Shown here piece after piece: positions 27,270-35,350 of a stretch of DNA of 64,000 nt. The position numbers and the translations under genes were made by a program. The notes under the pieces were generated by a model that did no database searches, had not been told where the DNA came from, and saw only the letters and a program-made list of their open reading frames with translations. How positions within the stretch are numbered: the stretch's first letter is position 1; each line of letters starts with the position of its first letter. Source of the stretch: Komagataeibacter xylinus (GTDB taxonomy: Bacteria > Pseudomonadota > Alphaproteobacteria > Acetobacterales > Acetobacteraceae); the NCBI RefSeq assembly GCF_031081985.1, contig NZ_JARWSK010000009.1, forward strand, positions 1-64,000. Reading direction: 5' to 3'.

Positions 27270-27322
27270 TAGGGTACCTAAAATAAAGCTTTTATAACGC
27301 TGCTGATACAGGACTGTGTGTT

Positions 27323-28042
27323 TTGAACCGCGACCTTATGGATAACAGCACCCTCGACACGCTTGAGGCCATGCTCCGCACGCGCACCATCGAGGAACTG
27401 GCCCAGCAGTTCCAGAAAGCTGTCGGCGCCATAGGAGAGTTTTATTGCCTGCTCGCGAACGTGAACAAATTCCAGCCTGGCGCCATACGGCCGACCCTGT
27501 CCAGCTACCCCAAGGAATGGATTACCCATTACATCGGTAACAATTACGGGAAGGTTGACCCGCTTTTGCCCCGTGCGATGCAGACCACGGTCGGGTTTGA
27601 ATGGAACACCTGCGATGCCATGATGAACAAGAAGGAATGGGCTTTGGCCGCCGATATTTACGAAATCGGCGTGCAGGATGGTTTTGTCCTGCCCATTCAT
27701 GGTCCGGGTGCATCGGTTTTCTTTGCCAGTTTTGGCCAGGCCGGGCGCACGATGCCCCTGCGCACGCAGATAGCCCTGTCAATGCTGACCATGCAGTACC
27801 ATCAGCGTTACCAGCAGTTGATGGCACCAAAGGTGATCCAGCCCGATATCCTGACCACGCGCGAGCGCGAATGCCTGGCCTGGGTGGCCAATGGGCGCAC
27901 CACATCCGAGGTGGCGGATATACTGAACGTGAATGACAACACGATCAAATTCCACCTCAAGAACGCGCAGCGCAAGCTGGAATGCACCAATCGTGTCACC
28001 ACGGTCATCAAGGCGCTGTCACTGGGTCTGATCAGCATATAG
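27323..28042 (+). CDS. LuxR-family regulator with autoinducer-binding domain (LuxR solo)
   Basis: The protein has 239 residues. The N-terminal autoinducer-binding domain keeps the key acyl-homoserine-lactone contacts in register: W66, Y70, D79-P80, W94 and G120. The C-terminal LuxR helix-turn-helix is LTTRERECLAWVANGRTTSE to LNVNDNTIKFHLKNAQRKLE. I use the TTG at 27323 because AGGA lies 9 bases upstream; an ATG at 27338 is an alternative. There is no luxI-type synthase in this window, so it may respond to other cells' signals or to a distant synthase. It is followed by a palindromic element and an immunity-like gene. Confidence 0.85.
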   Translation: MNRDLMDNSTLDTLEAMLRTRTIEELAQQFQKAVGAIGEFYCLLANVNKFQPGAIRPTLSSYPKEWITHYIGNNYGKVDPLLPRAMQTTVGFEWNTCDAMMNKKEWALAADIYEIGVQDGFVLPIHGPGASVFFASFGQAGRTMPLRTQIALSMLTMQYHQRYQQLMAPKVIQPDILTTRERECLAWVANGRTTSEVADILNVNDNTIKFHLKNAQRKLECTNRVTTVIKALSLGLISI

Positions 28043-28119
28043 CGCGCCTGGGGCTGGCAGGGACCGGCGGTGTCGTGCCTGAGTCACTTCCGGTGTCAGT
28101 CAAGATAATAATCAATGTA

Positions 28120-28198
28120 ATGATAAAGGTTTTTGGGTACCGCCTTTTTTCAAAAAGGCGGTACCCGGAACTTTTATTTTTAATCATATGATAAAGGT
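28120..28198 (+). repeat. Palindromic intergenic element (short form) flanked by an 11-base direct repeat
   Basis: A long hairpin (TTTTGGGTACCGCC…GGCGGTACCCGGAA) with ends TTTTTGGG and ACTTTTATTTTT serves as terminator of the luxR-type gene. ATGATAAAGGT occurs at 28120-28130 and again at 28188-28198, directly flanking the element like a target duplication. Confidence 0.8.
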
Positions 28199-28206
28199 GT
28201 ATATTT

Positions 28207-28584
28207 ATGAACTATAATAATTATAAAAATATACAAATGGATATTTGTAATAAATTCCACGCACCTTACCTGGATTGCGGGTGGGATCTGAAACTGGGCA
28301 TTGCCCGCAATGTGCAAACCGGCCTGCTGCCGGTCAATGGACTACGCCTTCAGCCTGAAAACGGCACGAGCGGGTGGTACATATGGGCGGGCGAGGAGAT
28401 GTCGCAGGATGATGATTTCTTCGTGCCGCTGCACACGCACCACATCCTGCACTGGTGCAAAATGGTTGTTCCCTATCTTGGCCTGGCGCCGGGATGGACG
28501 TTTCTGGTTACGCCAGATTATGAAAACGTATGGGATAATGAGGCTTTGAGAAAATCAGCTAATACAAACACTGATGAAGTATAA
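28207..28584 (+). CDS. Imm33/DUF2185-like immunity protein
   Basis: The protein has 125 residues. Its core, TSGWYIWAGEEMSQDDDFFV, then PLHTHHILHWCKMVVPYLGL, APGWTFLV and DYENVWDNEAL, fits the Imm33/DUF2185 family found as immunity proteins in polymorphic toxin systems. The first ~20 codons are markedly AT-rich (MNYNNYKNIQMDICN), unlike neighbouring genes, which suggests recent acquisition or a recruited start. No toxin gene is adjacent. Next to it is a broken SUFU-family gene, another immunity class, so this looks like an orphan immunity site. Confidence 0.6.
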   Translation: MNYNNYKNIQMDICNKFHAPYLDCGWDLKLGIARNVQTGLLPVNGLRLQPENGTSGWYIWAGEEMSQDDDFFVPLHTHHILHWCKMVVPYLGLAPGWTFLVTPDYENVWDNEALRKSANTNTDEV

Positions 28585-28647
28585 AAGCTTCAAAAGATCA
28601 TCGCCTTTTTGACAAAGGGCGAGATACCGAAACGTTTATTCTTTTTC
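28583..28647 (+). repeat. Palindromic intergenic element, degenerate copy
   Basis: It contains AAGCTTCAAAAGATC, a decayed second hairpin (TCGCCTTTTTGACAAAGGGCGA) and CGTTTATTCTTTTT. It lies between the convergent Imm33-like and SUFU-like genes and can act as a bidirectional terminator. It overlaps the end of the SUFU pseudogene. Confidence 0.65.
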
Positions 28648-29329
28648 AACTCCGCTCCACGCCGTCAGGCAGGGATCAAACCGCCAGCCTGCGGGCGAGG
28701 CCGCAAGGTGCCGGGCCAGATCGTTACGTGCCTGCCGCGATGAACTGATCAGGGGCAGGGATGCCGGGGGGATGGGGGTCACGGGCACGAAACGGCACGG
28801 GCCAAAGGGCAGGTCAATCTGTGCAGGGCGGTCCGCAACGGGCATGCCGAGCAGCACGCCCACATTATTGTTCTCGTCCTGCCAGCCTGCCGCAAGCGGC
28901 TGTGGCATCGGAACCGTCAGTGAAATGACACCATACTGTGCCAGCATTTCAGCAATCGTGCCGAAATGGGCCACGTTCTGGGCCACGTTTTCAATCAGCC
29001 TGAATTCCGCGCTGTGCTGGATCTGGTCAAAGGGCCATGAGCTCGGCGCCCATGATTTCAAGATAGACCTCAAGGCCAAAACCGCTGGTATCGGTCATGT
29101 CGGTACCCACAAACGGGTCTGACAGTCCATCCGATGCCACGATCAGGCTGCCTGCCGTGCGGATGACACGATACGCCTGCCGTGTATTGGGCCACGCTGG
29201 CGCGCCGGAGAACATGGGGTTGATCATGTAGCTGATCACATCATCATCAACCGCGCCGATTGTTTTCCAGTAAGCCTGCACGCGATCCTGCCCAGCGGCA
29301 ATACGCGGATCGTTTTCAGCAATGATCAT
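28636..29329 (-). pseudogene. Suppressor-of-fused (SUFU) domain protein, frameshifted
   Basis: Two adjacent frames together give one SUFU-family protein. The first (29329-29027) reads MIIAENDPRIAAGQDRVQAY … SDPFVGTDMTDTSGFGLEVY…IMGAEL and stops. The second (ending at 28636) resumes with SSWPFDQIQHSAEFRLIENV … VLLGMPVADRP … FVPVTPIPPASL. The frame change is near 29040, where GAEL meets SSWPFD. A single-base indel explains it, or a sequencing error. SUFU proteins occur as immunity proteins in polymorphic toxin systems. AT-rich palindromic sequence (CAATATATTG, 29349-29358) lies just upstream. Confidence 0.65.
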
Positions 29330-29460
29330 CGTGTAAAACGGCCTCCGGCAATATATTGTTCATTATGGTATAATATTGTCAGGGCAGATAAAAATGACAG
29401 GGACAGTGCGGGTGATGGTGCCCTGACAGCACGCATGCAGGGCAGGCGCATCGCGCGTTG

Positions 29461-30663
29461 TCAGGGCCGGGCAGAGGCGGGGTGGGTTACAACGGCAGCA
29501 GGCACGGGCTTGTGGGCCATGCGGTGCTGGAAATGGATGGCAAGACCCACCAGCCCCAGCCCGATCAGGGCAAAACACGCTGACAGCACCGGCAGCCCGG
29601 CATAGGACCAGCGGGTCACCACCATATGGCTGCCCGCCCACGCGCCGATGGCGTTGCCGAAGTTGAAGGAACTCTGGTTCATCGCTGCCGCGATATTGGG
29701 GGCGGAGCCTGCGCACGCCACCACATAGGTCTGGAGCGGCGCCATGGGCGCATAGATGAACACCCCCCACGCGAACAGCAGCGCAAGGCAGCTCCAGCTC
29801 ATGAGGCTGCCCGGCACAAGCAGCAGTTGCACCACCGCCACCGCCGCCATCAGCCCCGCGCAGGAGGGCAGCATCTTCCAGTCAGCCAGCCGGCCGCCCA
29901 GCAGGTTGCCCAGGCACAGCCCGCCCCCGATCATGAGCAGCACGGCATCGATCGCATGCATGCCCAGCCCCGTGCGCACCTGCAGAAAGGGCGAGATATA
30001 GGTAAACAGCGTGAACATGCTGGCTGACGTGCACATGGAAACCAGCATCATGGTCACCACCAGTGGGTGCAACATGGCCCGGAACTGGGCAGTCAGGGGA
30101 ATGGTGGCCCCACCTGCCCTGTCACGCGGAATGCACAGCCACATCGCGCCCCATGCCACCACGCCTATCGCGCAGATCAGCCAGAATGCCATGCGCCATG
30201 AGGTAAGCTGCGCCACCACGGTGCCCATTGGCACGCCCAGGATCATGGCCAGCGTCAGCCCGATATAGACGAGCGAGAGCGCTTCGGCACGTTTTTGCGG
30301 TGGCACGATCTGGCACGCCATGATGGAGGCCGCGCCATAAAAGGTGCCATGCGAGAACGATGTCAGCACGCGCGCCAACATCAGGCTCCAGTAACCCGGC
30401 GCGAGCGCGCTGCATGCATTGCCCGCAACAAAGATGCCCATGGTCAGCAGCAGCGTGTCGCGCCGCGAGAGGCTGTTGGTCAGGATGGCCACCACGGGGG
30501 AGGCGATCGTGACCCCGATGGCATAGCCCGAGACCAGCAGCCCCGCCTGCGCGATGGAGACATGCAGCCCCCCCGAGAGTTGCGGCAGAAGCCCCATGAC
30601 GATGGTTTCCGTCGTGCCAAGGCCAAAGGCCCCGATGGCAAGGGCGAGCAACGCTATGGGCAA
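29461..30663 (-). CDS. DHA1-family MFS exporter (AraJ/YdhP-like)
   Basis: The protein has 400 residues with 12 predicted membrane segments. The opening PIALLALAIGAFGLGTTET is the hallmark of the AraJ/YdhP group of sugar or drug exporters. I start at TTG 30663 because it gives the family's usual N-terminus and has AAGGA 8 bases upstream; the frame is open to 30786, but that part is AT-rich leader. Motif A is degenerate (TNSLSRRDTLLL); motif C-like GVPMGTVVAQLTSWRMAFW is clear. It is a single-gene unit preceded by an AT-rich region with direct repeats. Confidence 0.83.
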   Translation of the reverse strand: MPIALLALAIGAFGLGTTETIVMGLLPQLSGGLHVSIAQAGLLVSGYAIGVTIASPVVAILTNSLSRRDTLLLTMGIFVAGNACSALAPGYWSLMLARVLTSFSHGTFYGAASIMACQIVPPQKRAEALSLVYIGLTLAMILGVPMGTVVAQLTSWRMAFWLICAIGVVAWGAMWLCIPRDRAGGATIPLTAQFRAMLHPLVVTMMLVSMCTSASMFTLFTYISPFLQVRTGLGMHAIDAVLLMIGGGLCLGNLLGGRLADWKMLPSCAGLMAAVAVVQLLLVPGSLMSWSCLALLFAWGVFIYAPMAPLQTYVVACAGSAPNIAAAMNQSSFNFGNAIGAWAGSHMVVTRWSYAGLPVLSACFALIGLGLVGLAIHFQHRMAHKPVPAAVVTHPASARP

Positions 30664-30729
30664 GAGACATGTCCTTGAACGGGCGGCGCATAATATGCGT
30701 CGGTAAAAAGGCGAATATGCCAGAGTATG

Positions 30730-30800
30730 ATATTTTATATTGTAGAAAATGACTATGTAATGACAATATATTTTATGCGTATACATGATATTTTATGCGT
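30730..30800. promoter_or_regulatory. AT-rich direct repeats upstream of the MFS gene
   Basis: ATATTTTATGCGT occurs at 30768-30780 and 30788-30800, exactly 20 bases apart, and a shorter ATATTTTAT is at 30730-30738. The two-turn spacing suggests a same-face regulator site upstream of the leftward exporter. The region is only about 185 bases wide and holds no gene. Confidence 0.4.
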
Positions 30801-30848
30801 GTATGCAATTTTATACATATATCTTATTGCGTGGTGGAGGAGGCGCCC

Positions 30849-31865
30849 TTACAGGCCACTCAGATCGTGCATGATCCGCACCATCTCCTGCATGGGGCCG
30901 GGATCGCTGGTCTGGATCTGCCCGTGATAGGCGATGCACAATTCTTCAGGGTATCCGAAAACATGAACATGGACCCGGTTTTCCGGTGGGGCAAAGGTTG
31001 GCTGCAGGTGCAGGATCTCCTGTACGCCAGGACCTGCCACCGGCATGAAAGCGGCTATGGAGCCGTGAAAGAAGGTTGCGGACCCTATGGTGTTCTCGCC
31101 GCTGTCCTGCCGCTCAAATACTTTCTGGATATCATGGGCGGAGACCTGTGTTACGAAGGCATGGCTGTGCAGGTTGTCGCCGCCGCCTGTGCCCTCGGCA
31201 ATTCCGATGACCTGGTTGTGCTCATTGAGCAGCGCCGCGCCGGAGACGCCCGGCATCAGGGCGCCAGGATCGGTAAACCACGCGTACATGATACCCCTGT
31301 AGAGCCGCGGCGCGACATCAACGCCGCTGATCTGGTCATACGCGGGCGTGCGTGGCTGCATGTCGAGCAGGACCGCGTTATCGCCCGGCTCGCCGCGCAC
31401 GGCGGAGTCAGGCTCCTGCGCCAGGCGGCTTTCTGAAAGGATGGTGGCCGGCGTCTGCCGTGCTTCGCCAAGTATGTTGCCAAACCGGTCAAGAACATAA
31501 ATTCTGCGATGCTTGCGTAGGGCATGCTGTGTTACGTGCCGTATTGTCAGGATGCGGTTATGCCCTTGGGGCGTGCGGCTGTTGCGCAGGACAATGCCCG
31601 ATCCACTGACGTCGTTCCTGTTACCGGGGGTGGACACGTAAAGGTACAGGGTGGCTTCAAGCGCCACGCGCTCGCTTTCGGGCACGCGCTGCCCGTCAAA
31701 GCATGAATGTTCCGCCACGATATCCGGCCCGCTCTGATGTGCCATGTCCCTGTGGGAAATGACAAACGGGCCAAGTTTGTGCGCAACGGTCACGATCACG
31801 TAGTATGCGATGATGATGATAAAAGGCAGCCAATGCCATCGTTTGCGTAAAAAGCGCAGGATCAT
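30849..31865 (-). CDS. Membrane-anchored trypsin-like serine protease homologue
   Basis: The protein has 338 residues. A basic N-terminus and one membrane helix (about 12-28) are followed by a soluble domain. Residues around GSGIVLRNS…ILTIRHV give H110 as catalytic histidine, GDNAVLLDM supplies D162, and MPGVSGAALLNEHNQVIG supplies S208 in a G-x-S-G-A motif, so a chymotrypsin-fold triad is plausible. About 110 more residues of unknown fold follow. It is likely tethered in the inner membrane with the protease in the periplasm. There is no operon partner and the ribosome site is weak. Sequence similarity outside the triad is low, so the family call is tentative. Confidence 0.5.
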   Translation of the reverse strand: MILRFLRKRWHWLPFIIIIAYYVIVTVAHKLGPFVISHRDMAHQSGPDIVAEHSCFDGQRVPESERVALEATLYLYVSTPGNRNDVSGSGIVLRNSRTPQGHNRILTIRHVTQHALRKHRRIYVLDRFGNILGEARQTPATILSESRLAQEPDSAVRGEPGDNAVLLDMQPRTPAYDQISGVDVAPRLYRGIMYAWFTDPGALMPGVSGAALLNEHNQVIGIAEGTGGGDNLHSHAFVTQVSAHDIQKVFERQDSGENTIGSATFFHGSIAAFMPVAGPGVQEILHLQPTFAPPENRVHVHVFGYPEELCIAYHGQIQTSDPGPMQEMVRIMHDLSGL

Positions 31866-31959
31866 GTCAGGTCAGTGCGGCAGGCAGGCAACATGATGCC
31901 TGTCCTGTCATGCGGGCGGGATTTCGACCGCATGGTATGATGCCGTGCCGCCGAGCCGC

Positions 31960-32811
31960 TTATTCCCCCACAACCCATTCCACGTTGCCCTCTGCCTGCC
32001 CATCACCCAGATGCGGGCACAGGGCTGCGAGAATGGCCTGTGCCTCATCCTCGAAGCGGAAAGGCGGGTTGGCGATGAGCAGACCGCTGCCGTTGAGGCG
32101 GGTCGGGTCGAGCGGAGGGCGCAGGGTCAGTTCAACCGCCAGCAGCTTGCGCTGGCCCGCATCCTTCAGCCCGTTCATGAAGGCCCGCACCGGCGCGCGG
32201 TGCTTGATGGGATACCACGCCGCCACGATCCCGGCGGGGAAACGCCTGCGTGCGGTCATGATGGCCTGGGCCAGGCGGGCAAATTCATCCCTGTCCTCAA
32301 AAGGCGGGTCCATCAGCACCAGCCCGCGCTTTGCCTGCCGGGGCGGCAGCAGCGCGGTAATGGCCCCGTAGCCATCGCGGCCATGCACCGCTACCTGTGG
32401 GTTATGGCGAAACAGCCGCCGCAGGTCGTGCTGGTCCTCGGGGTGGTGTTCGCAACAGGTCAGCGCATCATCGGGGCGCAGCAGGCGGGCGATGATTTCG
32501 GGCGAGCCGGGATAGAACAGCCGCCCCTCATGTGCGCGCATCACGTCGCGCACGATGTCCAGCCAGGGGCCAAGGGCGGCCTGTTGCGCAACGCTCAGCG
32601 GGGCTTCGAGCAGGCGGCCGATGCCCTCGCGCCACTCGCCCGTGGCCTGGGCCTGCGGGCCGGACAGGTCATACAGGCCGATACCGGCATGCGTATCGAG
32701 CACGGAAAAAGCCGAGGGCTTGCGGCACAGTGCCTTGATCAGGGCCACAAGCAGGGCGTGTTTCATGACATCGGCGAAGTTGCCGGCATGATAGCTGTGT
32801 CTATAATTCAA
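31960..32811 (-). CDS. rlmJ: 23S rRNA (adenine2030-N6)-methyltransferase RlmJ
   Basis: The protein has 283 residues. It opens with NYRHSYHAGNFADVMKHALL, the diagnostic RlmJ/YhiR N-terminus, and has a SAM site region LDTHAGIGLYDLSG and the catalytic DPPFEDRDEF (D-P-P-F type for N6-adenine methylation). It methylates A2030 of 23S rRNA. The start codon is TTG (complement of 32809-32811), with AGGA 6 bases upstream. It is a single gene; about 100 bases separate it from its neighbours. Confidence 0.93.
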   Translation of the reverse strand: MNYRHSYHAGNFADVMKHALLVALIKALCRKPSAFSVLDTHAGIGLYDLSGPQAQATGEWREGIGRLLEAPLSVAQQAALGPWLDIVRDVMRAHEGRLFYPGSPEIIARLLRPDDALTCCEHHPEDQHDLRRLFRHNPQVAVHGRDGYGAITALLPPRQAKRGLVLMDPPFEDRDEFARLAQAIMTARRRFPAGIVAAWYPIKHRAPVRAFMNGLKDAGQRKLLAVELTLRPPLDPTRLNGSGLLIANPPFRFEDEAQAILAALCPHLGDGQAEGNVEWVVGE

Positions 32812-32913
32812 GTCCGTCCTGCCAAGATGCGTTCACGGGCCGGGGCCCGTGTCGCGGCAAGCGTTATCGTGCTTTTGGCATGGCTGTCCATCCCGGCCCG
32901 AGCCGGGCGTGGC

Positions 32914-33075
32914 CTAGCGCAGGAAGAAAGCCACCAGCGCCCACAGGGGCAGGGCCATGAGCAGGCTGAAGAAAATGCCACTCGCGGCGGAATACCGGCG
33001 GCGGGCAGGGGCAGTCACTTGCTGCGCAGCAGGCTGGGAAACCGTCTGTGTCAGGGCGATACCATCAAACGACAT
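32914..33075 (-). CDS. Small single-pass membrane protein, 53 residues
   Basis: The frame reads MSFDGIALTQTVSQPAAQQV, then a basic turn (ARRRY), then a membrane helix (IFFSLLMALPLWALVAFF) ending LR-stop. The third-codon GC preference is kept. AAGG lies about 11 bases ahead of the ATG, and a TTGACA-type -35 (complement of 33170-33175) lies upstream. I do not recognise the family. Its topology suggests a small inner-membrane protein or subunit. Confidence 0.55.
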   Translation of the reverse strand: MSFDGIALTQTVSQPAAQQVTAPARRRYSAASGIFFSLLMALPLWALVAFFLR

Positions 33076-33122
33076 GCGCTTAGGGCCTTAGAAACTGAAG
33101 GAAAGGGGAAAAAGCACCCCCA

Positions 33123-33175
33123 ATTGTGGAGCAACACCACAATCCTGCCTTAAAAATAACACGATCTGCTGTCAA
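33123..33175 (-). promoter_or_regulatory. Candidate promoter and inverted repeat for the small membrane protein
   Basis: On the minus strand TTGACA (complement of 33170-33175) is followed 17 bases later by a weak TAAGGC. A perfect 7-bp inverted repeat (ATTGTGG/CCACAAT, 33123-33143) lies just downstream and could be an operator or a leader hairpin. Confidence 0.35.
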
Positions 33176-33550
33176 TCACTTTTAATTAAACTGCCACCAT
33201 TGTCGCTGCCTGCACCTGTGCAGGAGACTGTAAAATCTCGCATTAACAGACACTTCCATAAAAGCTGCGGGTTCCCCGCCTGCCTGGTGGCCGCCCGCGC
33301 AGTCTGGCTTTTTGTGCCATGGGGCGCGCACCCTTATCCCGAAATGCATCTGTTCGGCCACGATTCCCGCCCAGCGTGCTTGTGGCCTGCAGCCGGGGTT
33401 CCGCCTGCCGCAGGACTGCGCGTTGCGGCGGGACAATGGCCTGATCGGGTCAAGCCGGTGCGCGACGGCAGGTATCATCCAGCCATGACATTTTACGGGC
33501 GGCCGCATGCTTTCTTTTGCTGCCTGCATGGGCGCGCCCTATATTTCATC

Positions 33551-33620
33551 ATGTCAGGAGCGACAAAGCAACGCGATTACCCTGACATCGCAAGTATAAT
33601 GGCATAATTCATGCATTATA
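33551..33620 (+). promoter_or_regulatory. Nested inverted repeats upstream of levansucrase
   Basis: The 500-base gap 33181-33685 contains no gene I can support. Near its right end, ATGTCAGG (33551-33558) pairs with CCTGACAT (33581-33588), and TATAATG (33595-33601) pairs with CATTATA (33614-33620). CTGACA at 33582-33587 with TAATTC 17 bases on is a weak candidate promoter lying over these repeats. Confidence 0.4.
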
Positions 33621-33685
33621 CAGAACAGATACCTGCATATAAATAGATCAGGGCCGTCATCGTGCCCTGTCGAGAGGATCAGATC

Positions 33686-34978
33686 ATGGTTTCCTCCAAT
33701 GCACGCCTTCCGTCCGCCTGGACCATCGCCGATGCACTGAAAGTGCATGCCGATGACCCCACCACCACCATGCCCGTCATTGCCCAGGATTTTCCTGTTA
33801 TTGATGATGCCCTGTGGCAGTGGGACACGGGCGCCTTGCGCCGCATCACCGGCGAGACAGTGACCTTCAAGGGCTGGTACGTCATGTGGTCACTCGTGGC
33901 CGAACGCGCCGCAACAGGTGATGATGCGGCTGGCTGGCACAACCGCAACGCCTTCGCCTTTATTGGCTATTACTACAGCCGCAACGGCATTGACTGGACC
34001 TTTGGCGGCCGCCTGCTCAACACCAGCGCCGACCTGCGGCCCGATGAATGGTCGGGCAGCCTGGTCATGCGCCACGGCAGCGAGAACGTGGTGGACATGT
34101 TCTACACCTCCGTCAACACGGATGTGAACCAGAGCGTGCCGTCCGTTTCCTCCGGCACGATCCATGCCGATGACAGCGGTGTGTGGTTCGAGGGCTTCAC
34201 GGCCACGACCGAGATGTTCTCGGCCGACGGGCTGCATTACGCCAATGCATCCCAGGACCCGTATTTCGACTTCCGGGATCCGCATCCGTTCATCAACCCC
34301 GCTGACGGGCAGGTTTACTGCCTGTTTGAAGGCAACGTGCCCGGCATGCGCGGCGACTTTGTCATCACCGACCGCGAGGCGGGCCACCTGCCGCCGGGCT
34401 ACACCGTGGGCGAAGGGGCAGGCTATGGCGCCGCCGCCATCGGCATCGCGCGGCTGGTTTCGTCCTATGCGCAGGGTGATTTCTCACGCTGGGAAATGCT
34501 GCCCGCCCTGGTCACCGCCCTGGGGGTGAACGACCAGACCGAACGGCCGCATGTGGTGTTCCGCAACGGGCTGACCTACCTGTTCACCATCAGCCACCAC
34601 TCCACCTATACCGGCGGGCTGGAAGGGCCGGACGGGGTGTACGGGTTCGTGTCGCGCCACGGCATTTTTGGCCCCTACACGCCGCTGAACAGTTCGGGGC
34701 TGGTACTGGGCAATCCGTCTGCCGCGCCCTACGAGACCTACAGCCACTTTGTTGACCCGATGGGCTACGTGCAGTCCTTCATCGACACGCTGCCAGCCCC
34801 TGGCACCGACCCGCAGAACCCTGCAACCTACCGCATTGGCGGCACGCTTGCCCCCACCGTGCGCATAGTTCTGGAGGATGACCGCACCTTCCTGACCGAG
34901 GTGCATGATTACGGGCAGATCTTCGCCTTTGACGAATGGGCCGCAAGCGCCCAGCCCGACCCGCGCCCCGCCACCTGA
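33686..34978 (+). CDS. lsxA: Levansucrase, GH68
   Basis: The protein has 430 residues. The GH68 catalytic set is complete: nucleophile D47 in LWQWDTG, transition-state D198 in the FRDPHPF (RDP) motif, and acid/base E286 in NDQTERP. It splits sucrose and builds beta-2,6-fructan (levan). There is no signal peptide: the start MVSSNARLPSAWTIADALKV is hydrophilic, and GAGAGGATC precedes the ATG. This differs from the secreted LsdA of Gluconacetobacter diazotrophicus, but matches the size I recall for LsxA of Acetobacter xylinum. Export, if any, must use a non-classical route. It is a single-gene unit followed by a small membrane protein. Confidence 0.92.
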   Translation: MVSSNARLPSAWTIADALKVHADDPTTTMPVIAQDFPVIDDALWQWDTGALRRITGETVTFKGWYVMWSLVAERAATGDDAAGWHNRNAFAFIGYYYSRNGIDWTFGGRLLNTSADLRPDEWSGSLVMRHGSENVVDMFYTSVNTDVNQSVPSVSSGTIHADDSGVWFEGFTATTEMFSADGLHYANASQDPYFDFRDPHPFINPADGQVYCLFEGNVPGMRGDFVITDREAGHLPPGYTVGEGAGYGAAAIGIARLVSSYAQGDFSRWEMLPALVTALGVNDQTERPHVVFRNGLTYLFTISHHSTYTGGLEGPDGVYGFVSRHGIFGPYTPLNSSGLVLGNPSAAPYETYSHFVDPMGYVQSFIDTLPAPGTDPQNPATYRIGGTLAPTVRIVLEDDRTFLTEVHDYGQIFAFDEWAASAQPDPRPAT

Positions 34979-35035
34979 CACCAGCCATTGGGGAGGCCGC
35001 CCTGCAGGGCGGTCTCCCTGCCGGAACCCTGCGTC

Positions 35036-35278
35036 ATGGACACCATGCTCACGACCCAGACCATCCTCTCTCTCCTGCCAGCTCAATATGCCGCGGATGC
35101 GGTTGTCATCTTCTCCTTCCTCATTTCCGGCTGTGCGCTCGTCGCGCGCTTCTGGCGGCCGCCCGCAGCCGGGTCGAAATGGGTGGTCGTGTGGACCGTT
35201 GTTACCGCCATGGCGCAACTGCGTGGCTGGAACCGGCCCTCCGACAGGAAGGGCGATACGACGGATAAGAAGCCGTAA
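35036..35278 (+). CDS. Small two-helix membrane protein (holin-like)
   Basis: The protein has 80 residues starting at MDTMLTTQTILSLLPAQYAA. Two hydrophobic segments (about 17-36 and 46-62) are separated by a short polar loop (RFWRPPAAGSK), and the tail is basic (RKGDTTDKKP). Size and layout recall phage holins, and the next genes are a papain-like domain protein and a small lipoprotein. No sequence motif proves it. The stop codon falls at the edge of a palindromic element. Confidence 0.5.
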   Translation: MDTMLTTQTILSLLPAQYAADAVVIFSFLISGCALVARFWRPPAAGSKWVVVWTVVTAMAQLRGWNRPSDRKGDTTDKKP

Positions 35279-35345
35279 AGAGGTTTCGGACGAAGGTTTT
35301 TTCAAAAGATTCTGAAGAAAACTGCCTTTTTAACAAATAGCAGGG
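35278..35345 (+). repeat. Palindromic intergenic element, degenerate copy
   Basis: The first hairpin is decayed (GAAGGTTTTTTCAAAAGATTC) and the second reads CTGCCTTTTTAACAAATAGCAG. It separates the holin-like and peptidase-like genes. Confidence 0.7.
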
Positions 35346-35350
35346 CGAAA

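Noticed and set aside
33200-33607. 135-codon plus-strand frame before levansucrase, and a 115-codon frame opposite to it
   Set aside because: Neither shows a domain, a good ribosome site or normal codon bias; they overlap each other on opposite strands.
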